Position numbers and translations under genes: made by a program. From Sambucus nigra (lineage: Eukaryota; Streptophyta; Magnoliopsida; Dipsacales; Adoxaceae), in NCBI GenBank assembly GCA_949130495.1, contig OX422222.1, positions 273,658,109-273,722,108 of the forward strand: a stretch of DNA of 64,000 nucleotides, written 5' to 3'. Positions 21,643 through 31,607 of this stretch are shown piece by piece (position 1 is the stretch's first letter; the number at the start of each line of letters is the position of its first letter). The notes beneath the pieces are model-generated. The model saw only the letters and a program-made list of their open reading frames with translations, made no database searches and was not told where the DNA came from.

Positions 21643-23186
21643 TGATAGCGCGTGAGAAGTGTGCGCGTGTAAGTGCACAATCGTTATTTTCTGTCTCGTC
21701 GCGACTATGCAAACAAACCTAAATTACTACTACACTTGCGAGGAAAGCACAACGGTAAGTCGAGTATCGAAAATCCACAGAGATGAGTTTCTAGAATTTA
21801 AATGATTTAGTGCTACGAAATAAAAGTGCAAAAGGTAATTTCAAACTAAAAAGGAAAAGATGCATAAAAGGGAAAGATTAGTCTAGGCGAGGGTAAACAA
21901 ATCTAGATTAATAAAGAGAGTAAAACTGTAGGTTGCGTCGAATAACCCTCACCCGAGTTAATTTGTATAAAATGGTTATATTGGTCGACGAGTTATTAAG
22001 AATGCCTCTCATTTCGACAGTTAATTAAATCAAGGGTTGTCACGCCCCTAAATCCTCATAAAAGCCGAATAAGATTTTGGCGTCAACAAATATCCCGGAA
22101 ATTGCGCACGAAAGGTCGTAAGCACGGGATATACATGATATGCCCCGTCAAATCTCCTAGGCACAATAACTAGAACAACGCACCCGAAATAATCTCGTAA
22201 ACACCATCACCGAATTAAATCAACGCGTTAACTCGAGTGAGTTGCATTCAAACACAACCTAATTTAAATTACTTAGAAAGCATCCTAAAAACGCGGAAAA
22301 TGGAAAGCGATAAATAAACGCGATAAATTTACACTAGAAAACGATAAAATCAAAGCATGTAAACTAATTAAGAAAGATTGTAAATTACACTAGAAAGTAA
22401 GAAATGAAGAAATACAAACTATATTAATGGAGAGGATGATGAATAGTCAGCATTCAACCCAAATGGGGTGTCAATCAAAGAACAATTGAAGAAGAACTCT
22501 CCAAATCACCCAAACCCTAATCTATTCTACCCTAAAATCATGTATATTACCTAATATCTGAATATTACAACAAAAAATGTATTTATAGTAAGTGGGAATA
22601 AAAGAAAAGAGAAAAGAAAATAAGGCAACATATCTGCAGAAAATAGGGGATCGATCGATCGACTAAAAGGATTGATCGATCGATCAAGTAAAAATTTCGG
22701 CATTACAGAAGGATCGATCGATCGACCAAAATCGTTGATCGATCGATCAAGCAGGGGTGAGCCAAGCAGCAGCTTCAGCATTCTTTTCTTCTCTTTTCTT
22801 CTCCTCTTTTGATTTCCTTATTTTTCCCTCCGCTGAAATCGCCATAACTTCTTCATACGGACTCAGAATTGAACACCGTTCGCGGCCATGCGAAGCTAGC
22901 GAGGATGGCTTAAACTTTCATGAGATGTCGGGCCAGGTTACCAAGCTATGAAGGACTAAAATACTCTTGAACATGCGGTTGTGTACAGAATTTGATCGGA
23001 ATGCGTCCGAACTTCATACTTAATACCTAAATACCTACAAAAGCCCAATTATACCTCATATAGCATGTTAACAATATAAACCAAGGTTGTCTAGTTAACG
23101 GGCTTAAATATAGAGATTAAGGCACCCGAGGGGGGTTAAAATGCATAGGTTCGAGAGATGAAATACACAATATTTGCGTATTATCA
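21643..23186 (-). repeat. 3' LTR of the Athila-type element
   Basis: 1544 bp. TATAAATA on - at 22587-22580. Upstream of it on - lies an array of TCGATCGATC words (22651-22755). The two LTRs differ by scattered substitutions and small indels visible by eye, so the insertion is not very recent. Confidence 0.92.
22648..22756 (-). promoter_or_regulatory. TCGATCGATC array upstream of LTR TATA box
   Basis: Four copies of GATCGATCGATC-type palindromes, spaced about 25 to 35 bp, with ATCGACTAAAAGG and similar linkers. The array ends 64 bp upstream (on -) of the TATA box at 22580-22587. The other LTR has the same array, partly mutated, at 27590-27695. Its translation gives a repeated DRSI/GRSID phrase, which I regard as incidental. 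Confidence 0.6.
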
Positions 23187-23200
23187 CACCCCCTAACTTA
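23185..23200 (-). other. Polypurine tract of the Athila-type element
   Basis: On - the sequence reads TAAGTTAGGGGGTG directly before the LTR start TGATAATACG. This is the usual Athila-type second-strand primer. The same 16 bases recur internally at 25026-25041. Confidence 0.85.
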
Positions 23201-25025
23201 CACATTGGTACTCCCTAGCAATGAAATAGGATGCAACAAGAACTACAAGAAAACCAAAAGCAGGAGATTGTACAAAAGTATGGTATAAAAGCAAAAGACT
23301 ACTTTTGCGGGCGATTCGATTGCATTTAGCGAATGCAATAAGCCGTTAAACCCTTAGGTCACCCTAGTGGATGAGTGCCATCTCGTGAGGATTTTCAGAG
23401 ATGGTATCCATAAACATCAGTTGGTTTCCTCAAAATATGCCCAACCCAACATGCGACAGGCCTAAGAATGGCGAAAAGGATTTCATACGCATTATTAGCA
23501 AAGTTAATGAATTCACACAAAAGTCCAAATCATTGACATTATAGAATGCACCTCATAGAATTGAAACCTTAAAATGTGGGAGGGGGGGAGAGCACATGCA
23601 AAGTGTGATTTGGCAAAAAACTTAAATAAAACTGATACTAAATATCAAAGCATGAATAAAAGTCAATCCTCACGGGCATTACGCTCATCAAATGAATTCA
23701 CTTGAAACAGGGAGGTAACATACGGAACATGCAGGCATAAAGAGTAAATGTAAATGGAAACTAGGCCGCACACATATCACAAAGAAGAATGCTATATATA
23801 AACTGAAAAACTGTAATCTCAATGAAAGATGGCGCACACTAAAAGAGACGAAATGCATTTTGACAGATTATCAAAAAGATTTCAACTTTTGAATTACATC
23901 AACCTAAGATCACATAGGACTTTAATAAGGTTATAATGTAGGTTTGACTAGGGTACGAAATGAAGGAATGTATGTACGGATTCAAAGTGTTCGGGATGAA
24001 AACTCGGGATAATGGAAAAATGCGGGCAATATCAAAATTGGAAAACAAGTTTCAAAAAGGCATTAGATATATCATCGGGGAGAGTAATCAGAGCATATTG
24101 AACTATACACAACATATACAACTTTCTCTTTTCTTTCTCTTTTCTTATTTTTCTCATTTTCTTTTGTTTTACTTTTTGCTTTCTCTTTTTCTTCACTTTT
24201 TTCACTACTTTCTTTCTTTTTACTTTTCAAACTCTCATATGCCTAAATTGCCATTGACGTCATAAAAACATCATTCAATCCCAAGTAACAAACCAAACAA
24301 AGGTATGGAAAGTATATGTATGGTTTAAAATTCCAATTTGGAGTTGGTTATGGAATTTGGGTTATGAAACAAGAGGCTATATTTAGGCTCAAAGGGGTTA
24401 ACGAGGGTAAACATATAAGGGTGAGGTCAAGGCTAATATGGGTGTTATAACAAAGAGGGCCTACGATCATTTCACAAAGTTTACACAATTCTCGAATCAA
24501 AACAATATATGAAAATCATGATCAAGTAACACATTTCAAGTATGAACTCAATTAATGAGCTATCAAATGAAAGAATAGTGAGATTACCGACGAATTCAAC
24601 GTTTTCAAAGAGAAAAGAACAGTGTATGAACTAATAAACGACGAAAGGTACAAAGGTTACTCAGTGTAAGTATATACAATGCAACAAAAGATTATCGAGT
24701 TAAAAAAATCTTAAACCAAATCAATAGAACAATAAAATGCATGTGCTCATTGGATTAAAGTTTAATTCATGAAGTTATTCATAATATCAATAAGTGAGAC
24801 TAAAGTCTAATAACTTCTAAAATCGAGAACATGCATCATTGGGCTGTCTATTGGATCGGGCAATTATTGAAATTTATCATCGGAAACAAAGGCAAAAAGC
24901 CCAAAAAAGGAGAAAAAAAGAAAGAAAATATGTTTGAAAATTTTAATTTTTCTAAGAAAAGCATACTAAGTAACTAATACGTGAGCAAAAAACATGGACT
25001 AAATACAGAAATGGATATAATATCC
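23201..25025 (-). other. Non-coding internal region of the Athila-type element
   Basis: No supported gene. Holds a pyrimidine-rich tract at 24121-24235 (CTTTCTCTTTTC-type; purine-rich on the element strand) and otherwise AT-rich DNA. Confidence 0.7.
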
Positions 25026-25041
25026 CACACCCCCTAACTTA
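25026..25041 (-). other. Second, internal PPT-like motif
   Basis: Identical 16-mer CACACCCCCTAACTTA (+) to the one at 23185-23200, here 1.8 kb inside the element and just downstream (on -) of the ORF. It could act as a central PPT or mark an older 3' end. Confidence 0.6.
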
Positions 25042-25261
25042 AAACTTGACATTGTCCTCAATATAAATTAAGAACCAAGTTAAGAGAGGAAAATAGCGAT
25101 ATTACCCAAAAGTGGAGCGATCCCCATAAGAACAAGTCCAAAGAATCTGCAAAACAAGTTAGTACCGAGCATAGCAAAAACAAATAATAAAAATTTAACT
25201 AATTACAAGAGACTAAAAAATAAAAAGGAAAGAAAAAATAAAAAGCTAACTATATATAACC

Positions 25262-26397
25262 TACTATTTAGACTCAACACTAATTGTACACCAGAAGTCT
25301 AAATAACTGAGGGTCCACCGTGAAAACAATTTGACTTTGGAGGATAATCGATGTACCCCCACATACAAGAATGGCCCCCAAAAAATATGGATTCCGTTTG
25401 AACAACGGAAGGCATGTGTAAGGCGGAAGAAATGAACCATCGCCAATTAAAAGTTTTGGAGGGACGATGGGGGTTTGGATTGAACGGGTGACAAAAACAT
25501 GTGGGTACCGAGAAAATATGAATATCATCCCAAAGATTTTGAAATTGGAATGAGAGGCGGAGCACACGAAGGCACGAATGCGGTCGTGGAAGGAGACCCG
25601 AGCAAGCACTCCTCATCGGCGAAAAGGTTTAAAACATTAAAGTTTGAAACCGAATCATCGGATACTTGAGACGGTGTGATAATAGAGAATGAAAATGGGG
25701 ATGAAAGAAATTCCAACTCATGAGATGAATGATCATCGCATGAAGTTGGAATTTCAAAAGAAATAATATAATTTTCAATGAAATGTTCTTCTTTGGGGGC
25801 CAAAGAAGAAATCATTTCATTGCAAATAGATATTACGTCATTATCATCCTCACTTTCAATAACTATTACGCAATGGGCAAAGTCGATAATGCTTTGTTCC
25901 AAAGTAGGCACAAGTTCCTCATTTGGTTCAAAACATTTATCGACTTCGAAAGTCTCGGAAGCAAAATCGTCGTTGGACTCAAATAATAAATCCAATTCAT
26001 GTTCCCACAAATAATTTTCTTCCCGATAACGATGTTCAAGTTTCTCATTCTCAAACATACGCAAGCCCTCACCGAATGTCATGGGTCGAGGTGCGGATGC
26101 ATGAAAATGGGAACTTTGAAAATTACTATCGGACTTAAACAAAAACTCATTATGATAGGAATTTTGAAAACTATTCGAATTCGTTTCAAAATTCCTATTA
26201 TAAGGAGGTAAAGGCCCAAAATCATTATCATCATCATCGAAATTCCAATAACCCAAATTTTGACTTTCGTTATACTCGCCCAAAGTAATATGTGAATTTG
26301 CAAATTTTTGGGATTCTAAGTATTCACCGAAAGTCAAAGGTTTGCGAGAATTTCGAGAACTATAACAATGATTACTGAAAGAACTAGAATAAGACAT
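25262..26397 (-). CDS. Acidic gag-position protein of the Athila-type element (probably frameshifted at the end)
   Basis: Only sizeable ORF of the element. ATG at 26397-26395 gives about 290 codons to a stop at 25525; a TTG 13 codons upstream is in frame. The protein is rich in Ser, Phe, Glu and Asp, starts MSYSSSFSNHCYSS and has three repeats of a TFGEYLES / TLGEYNES / TFGEGLRM phrase (residues about 22, 37 and 103). No gag core, zinc knuckle or catalytic motif was recognised. A - frame overlapping its end (25609 to 25280; contains PHVFVTRS and ILVCGG) may be the rest of the protein after one frameshift. The start lies about 170 bp after the PBS, the position of gag in autonomous elements. 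Function unknown; it may help packaging or be a decayed gag. Confidence 0.55.
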
Positions 26398-26563
26398 GCT
26401 TACCCCAAAAATGGCTCGAAATGGCGAATTCCACAAAGTAAGTGCGCACGAAAAAAAATCGAGCGTTTCTAAGTGCTCAAATGTGGAAGTCCTGCAAAAA
26501 AGGTTAGCAAATAATACAAATAGAAAGAAAATACTAAATCAAATAAAGTCTAAAACAAACTCA

Positions 26564-26581
26564 TCCCCGTCAACGGCGCCA
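26564..26581 (-). other. Primer binding site, tRNA-Asp type
   Basis: On - the sequence is TGGCGCCGTTGACGGGGA, three bases after the LTR end. The Athila-type PBS is TGGCGCCGTTGCCGGGGA, one base different. This fixes the strand and lineage of the element. Confidence 0.9.
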
Positions 26582-26584
26582 TTT

Positions 26585-28122
26585 TGATAGCGCACGAGAA
26601 GTGTGCGCGTGTAAGTGCATAATCGTTGTTTTCTGTCTCGTCGCGACTATACAAACAAACCTAAATTACTACTACACTTACGAGGCAAGCACAACGATAA
26701 GTCGGGTATCGAAAATCCATAGGGACGAGTTGCTAGAATTTATATGATTCAGTGCTCTGAAATAAAAGTGCAAAAGGTGATTACAAACTAAAAAGGAAAA
26801 GATGCATAAAAGGGAAAGATTATTCTAGACGAGGGTAAATAAATCTAGATTAACAAAGCGAGTAAAACTATAGGTTGCGTCGAATATCCCTCACTCGAGT
26901 TAATTTATATAAAATGGTTATATGGGTCAACGAGTTATTAAAAATGCGTCTCATTTAGACAGTTAATTAAATCAAGGGTTGTCACGCCCCTAAATGCTCA
27001 TAAAAGCCGAATAAGATTTTGGCGTCAACAAATATCTCGAAAATTGCGCACGAAAGGTCGTAAGCACGGGAGATACATGATATGCCCCGTCAAATCTCCT
27101 AGGCACAATAACTAGGACAACGCACCCGAAATAAACCCGTAAACACCATCACGAAAGAAAAGCAACGCATCAACTCGAGTGAGTTCCATTCAAACACAAC
27201 CTAATTTAAATTACCTAGAAAGCATCGTAAAAACGCGGTAAATGGAAAGCGATAAATAAACGCGGTAAATTTACACTAGAAAGCGATTAAATCAAAGCAT
27301 GTAAACTAATTAAGAAAGTTTGTAAATTACACTAGAAAGCAAGAAATGAAGAAATACAAACTATATTAATGGAGAGGATGATGAATAGTCAACATTCAAC
27401 CCAAATGGGGTGTCAATCTAAGAACAATTGAAAAAGAACTCTCCAAATCACCCAAACCCTAATCTATTCTACCCTAAATCACGTCTATTACCTAATATCT
27501 GAATATTACAACAAAAATTATATTTATAGTAAGTGGGAATAAAAGAAAAGAGAAAATAAAATAAGGCAAAATATCTGCAGAAAACAGGGATATCGATCGA
27601 TCGACCAAAAGGGTCGATCGATCGATAAAGGAAAAATTTTGGCATTACAAAAGGATCTATCGATCGAACTAAATCGTCGATCGATCTATCAAGCAGGGGT
27701 GAGCCAAACAACAACTTTTGCATTCTTTTCTTTTCTTCTCCTCTTTTGATTTCCTTATTTTTCCCTCCGCTGAAATCGTCGTAACTTCTTCATACAGGCT
27801 CAGAATCGCACTCCGTTCATGGCTAAGCGAAGCTAGCGAGGAGGGATAAAACTTTCTGAGATGTCGGACCAGGTGCCCAAGCTATGAAAAGACTAAAATG
27901 CCCTTGAACTTGCGGTTGTGTACGAAACTTGAGTGGAATGCGTTCGAACTTCATACTTAGTACCTAAGTACCTAGAAAAGCCCAATTATACCTCATATAT
28001 CATGTTAACAATATAAACTGAGGTTGTCTAGTTAACGGGCTTAAATATAGAGATTAAGGCACCCGAAGGGGCTAAAATGCGTATATTCGAGAGATGAAAT
28101 ACGCAATATTTGCGTATTATCA
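26585..28122 (-). repeat. 5' LTR of the Athila-type element
   Basis: 1538 bp, TGATA...TATCA ends. TATAAATA on - at 27538-27531, with the TCGATCGATC array at 27590-27695 upstream. Flanked on the right by the TSD AAGGA (28123-28127). Confidence 0.92.
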
Positions 28123-28127
28123 AAGGA

Positions 28128-28566
28128 CATTATTTTATTGTTCGACTTACATTTGAGTATGTCGTATACTACTATAACCATCGAAGGCTTATTCAAGATC
28201 AATAATGCGTCAAGACGGATCCGAATATCAAAGTTCTTCAACATTCAAACCTCCGCGAGATTAATTTTGGCAAGGCTGTGTTTAGTACCTTAACGATTCA
28301 CTTAGAGTGTTGGGATATTTTTTATAAAATATTTTCTAAGTGTTGGAGCGGAGTTTTTCGTCAAAGAATTTTTTCTAAGTGTTGAGGATAACTATTTTTT
28401 GACGAAACGAAAAATATTTATTTTTTCATAGCTCTTTTGAGCGATAGAGGGATATCGTTTCAGCGACAAGGCTATGTCGCGCGAAGTCGTTTTAGTGACA
28501 CATGTCATCGTTCGAGCGACACGTATATCTCGTTCGAGCGACGTGCCGCCTTAGATTTTTTATAAG
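28128..28566 (+). mobile_element. Continuation of the 3' LTR of the gag-only copia element
   Basis: With 21635-21642 this forms an LTR starting TGTAAGGACATTATTTT, split by the Athila-type insertion. It matches the complement of 29220-29650 (shared CACTTAGAGTGTTGGGATAT, TTTTCTAAGTGTTG, GTTGAAGAACTTTGAT-type words). It carries the TTCGAGCGAC array at 28438-28548 and a TATAAG at 28561, then breaks off into opposite-strand sequence. Confidence 0.75.
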
Positions 28567-28722
28567 TTGGTTTTTCTAGTTTTGTTTTTATTCAAAAGAC
28601 CAATTTGAGAATGTATGTGAGATATCACTTTAAACAATTTCGCAAATTTCCAATTTCATCAAACTTTTGCAAAAAACAGATCAAATGCAATAACTTAGCG
28701 CAACAGGCTCTGATACTAATTT
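28567..28722 (-). mobile_element. Internal 5' leader with PBS of an opposite-strand copia element
   Basis: On - the order is LTR end, TTAGTATCAGAGCC (PBS-like, about 28706-28719), then 140 bp of leader, which runs straight into the back of the + strand LTR. This makes a fold-back joint. Confidence 0.55.
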
Positions 28723-28723
28723 T

Positions 28724-29658
28724 ATGAGTGCTGTGTGTGATACCGATTTAAATATATTCGCAAATTCCTAATTTAAACTTATTTAACTGGAGTCAATTTT
28801 AAACCAAATTAAATCATCCCCTAAACATTCAACTACGTGTGTGTGTCAAACCATCACAAATAAAATTGCTAACTCACAGATTTTAGGAAAAAAATCCTTT
28901 CGGATAAAACCTTTTATTTCACTATAATACTTACAATGATTACAATGGAATCCGCAATGAGTTAATTGCAGAAAACCCACATAGACCGCAACCGAGAGTC
29001 AGCCAGAACCGCAACTCCAATTTAGTCCAGGAATACCCACGAGCACTCCCTATTGACACGCAGTCGTCTTTAGCCCAGTACTCCCCTCAAGAGCACCTAG
29101 ATCAGTAGTAGGAATTTTCTCTACAATAGAAACTTCAACAAAGATGTGTTCTTAGATTCCAAAACAACTCACATAAACTATTGGGATCTTGTGAATTGAA
29201 AACAATAGGGATTATAGAAAATCTAAGGCGACGAGTCGCTCAAACGAGATATCAATGTCACTCGAACGTTGACACGTGTCGTTCAAACGACTTCGCACAA
29301 CATAAGGTTGTCGTTCGAACGATGTCCCCTGTCACTCGAATGAGAAATTAAAAAATAAATATTTTTTGTTTCATCAGAAAATAGTTCACCTCAACACTTA
29401 GAAAAACTATTTTGACCAAAAAATCCACTCCAACACTTAGAAAATATTTGATAAAAAATATCCCAACACTCTAAGTGAAATGCTAAGGAATTAAAACACA
29501 ACCTTTATCAAATTTATCTCGCGGAGGATTGAATGTTGAAGAACTTTGATAGTTGGATCTGTCTCGAAGCTTGAATGATCTTAAATTATTCTTTGACGGT
29601 TGTAGCGGTATACGACATATTCTAAAGGCAACGGACAATTTAAAATAACGTCCTTACA
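28724..29658 (-). mobile_element. LTR of the gag-only copia family (- strand)
   Basis: 935 bp. Starts TGTAAGGACGTTATTTT at 29658 and ends near GCACTCA at 28724, next to the PBS. It covers both the part found at 28128-28566 and the part found at 14776-15360, so it is the most complete LTR of this family here. TTCGAACGA-type array at 29230-29342, TATA-like CTATAAT on - at 29217-29211. Confidence 0.75.
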
Positions 29659-30180
29659 CATAGACATAAATTTCCTTCTTGGTCTTTTTAGGATATACGA
29701 TTCATTGAATAATGTATAACATATATGACCTTATACAACAATCAAGTTGTTTCACTAAGGAATTGACATCATTGTTTTTCTTTTAAAACATTTCAGCAGT
29801 CCGATTTATCTTCAAAACATATGATGGATGAGACTCTTCTTTTGCTTCTTCCTTTCTAACTCCCAAACATTAATGCAACAACTACACAACCTTATGTGGG
29901 AAACATTTCCTTTCCCCCCTATTCTATGAACACTGTAGATCCAATACAATGTCACCATAATATCTTGGCTATGTCATCTAGTGTGATTGTCATCTCCTTG
30001 AATGGCATATGAAAACTATTACTCTCCGATTACCACTGAATTGGCTATTTTGAACAAACCCTATGAGATTCAACTTCTCAACCCTTTCTTGTACTCCTTT
30101 ACAAAGACTCCCTACTGTCCACTCTTTGATTTTAGTCCAGTGGTTTAACCACAATAAGGGTCCATGTTCAACATACATGA
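29659..30180 (-). pseudogene. Plant mobile domain (PMD) remnant
   Basis: On the - strand the frames give KIKEWTVGSLCKGVQERVEK and IGFVQNSQFSG, then (one frame over) NSFHMPFKEMTITLDDIAKI, and further down SLVKQLDCCIRSYMLYII. The phrase FHxPxxEMTITLxD and the RSYMLYII block are hallmarks of the plant mobile domain, found in MAIN-like genes and in transposons. Stops and frame changes show decay. The copia LTR starts at 29658, right at its 3' side. Confidence 0.55.
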
Positions 30181-30666
30181 TAAGCCTTAACTTTATTTAT
30201 TACACACATCTACTTTTAGTACAAGTATAATACCATAGAACTAGTCCATATCGTATATGCATTATGGTGATTGAAGTGCTTTAGTAACTGAAGGTGGGGC
30301 CACTGAATTATTAGGCATCTCAATTACTGACTTGGATTTACTAAATGGCCTTGCCTTTATGACTTTGGAATGCTCTCTTTTAGTTTCAGAGAGACCATTA
30401 ATGCTACTATCCTTGAGGATATTTTTAGGATCAACTCCCTCATTGATATTAGTAAGAATAAATTCTTATACACTACTAGACTCGAGGATATTTTGGGATC
30501 AACTCCCTTGTATACATTACGAAGATTAGGTTGTTGTAGAATAATTCTTGGGGGTATTTTCAAGATCAACCACCTCATAGACATTATTAGGTTTGGGTTT
30601 ATATACACTATTGCCCTCAGGGTTCATAGGCTCACGCACCCCGAGGACCTTTTTTGTGATACCCCG
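30181..30666. other. Unassigned spacer
   Basis: Contains a short imperfect tandem repeat of a GAGGATATTTTxGGATCAACTCCCT-type unit (30416, 30483, 30550), about 67 bp apart. No gene recognised. Confidence 0.5.
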
Positions 30667-31175
30667 TGTTGCTGTAAAAAATTAAATTATGTCTAATCAT
30701 TCAATCACAGATAAAATAAATGAGACAAAAGATTTTTAAAGTGGTTCAGCCTTGAAAGAATGGATTACGTCAACTGTTTTTTTTGTTATTGCTGACTGTT
30801 TGCTTGGAATTCTCGATAATGGATTTACCAAGAAATTTCGAGTCCCCTTCTAATGAGGAGGTTACAATGTATTTATTGCCTTGAGGCTATACAAATGAGA
30901 GGACAACGCGCTGTTATCTAGTAGACAAGTACATCTGTATGATAATAATGAGAAGTCGTCTCTTTGATTCTCTTGAGTTGGTTGTGCTATACGCTATGTA
31001 TCTCGGACCGCTTAAGCTGCTCGGACACGCTTGAGTTGCTCGGGGTCCCTGAGTTTCTCGAGGCTCCTTAATTGATCGGTGATCTTGAGTTGCTCGATAT
31101 ATATAATTTCCCCATTGGCAGACATGTGTCTGTAAGTGAGTGGTCCATGTCAGCAGACTAAATTTGGTATCAACA
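30667..31175 (-). mobile_element. 3' LTR of a second Tat-like Ty3/gypsy element
   Basis: 509 bp. On - it starts TGTTGATACCAAATTT (31175) and ends ACAGCAACA (30667). A PPT-like ATATTGGGGGCGTC lies directly upstream on - (31176-31191). The end region matches the LTR at 7132-7645 (ACCACTTTAAAA, TTTATCTGTGATT). Together with the cassette to its right it is the 3' part of an element whose pol is missing. Confidence 0.75.
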
Positions 31176-31438
31176 GACGCCCCCAATATTTCATAATTTG
31201 ATGTTGCAGAAAAGTATGGAATATTCTGCTGGAAAACTGCATAGATTATTGGTTTGTATGGTTTTTAGGAACGCATTCGTTGTATATAATTCCATTTTGA
31301 GTGCACAGTATCGGGCCTCATAAATATTTTGAATTTTCATGACCGCTTCGATATTTTTGCTCCTTTTCTTCTTTTAGCCACCGGATACACAAACGTCTTC
31401 CTTTGTAATTATTGCTTTTCTATGTTCCCTAGGTAAAG

Positions 31439-31446
31439 TATTTAAG
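31439..31446 (+). promoter_or_regulatory. TATA box of the second antisense cassette
   Basis: TATTTAAG, 169 bp before the ATG at 31608; matches the arrangement at 6868-6861 on the other strand (184 bp). Confidence 0.5.
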
Positions 31447-31607
31447 CGCGTCAGAAATACTATCGTTTTTTCACTTTTCAAATCTGTATCTTTGAACTCT
31501 TTATTTCTTCTCTATCTTGTGCCTTCGTTCCTTCCATTGTTCGTTGTCAACTAATTCACTTTTTTCTGTAAGATTTTCTTCCCTCTCTTTTATTTACTTT
31601 GTTCATC

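Larger units (their letters stand above)
21643..28122 (-). mobile_element. Complete Athila-type non-autonomous LTR retrotransposon
   Basis: Two directly repeated LTRs, 21643-23186 and 26585-28122, both with TGATA...TATCA ends. Perfect 5-bp target duplication AAGGA at 21638-21642 and 28123-28127. Orientation is - because the tRNA-Asp-type PBS (26564-26581) lies beside the right LTR and the PPT (23187-23200) beside the left LTR. The 3.4-kb internal region has one gag-position ORF (26397 to 25525) and no protease, RT, RNase H or integrase, so it must have been mobilised in trans, presumably by an autonomous Athila relative. It landed 8 bp inside the 3' LTR of the gag-only copia element, so it is the younger of the two. 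Confidence 0.92.

Noticed and set aside
22640..22760. CRISPR-like array
   Set aside because: Repeats are 10-12 bp palindromes with short variable linkers in a plant LTR.
22551..22781. ORF with a DRSI/GRSID repeat in the Athila-type LTR (copy at 27469-27723)
   Set aside because: It arises from the TCGATCGATC array within the LTR promoter; there is no start context and frames differ between the LTRs.
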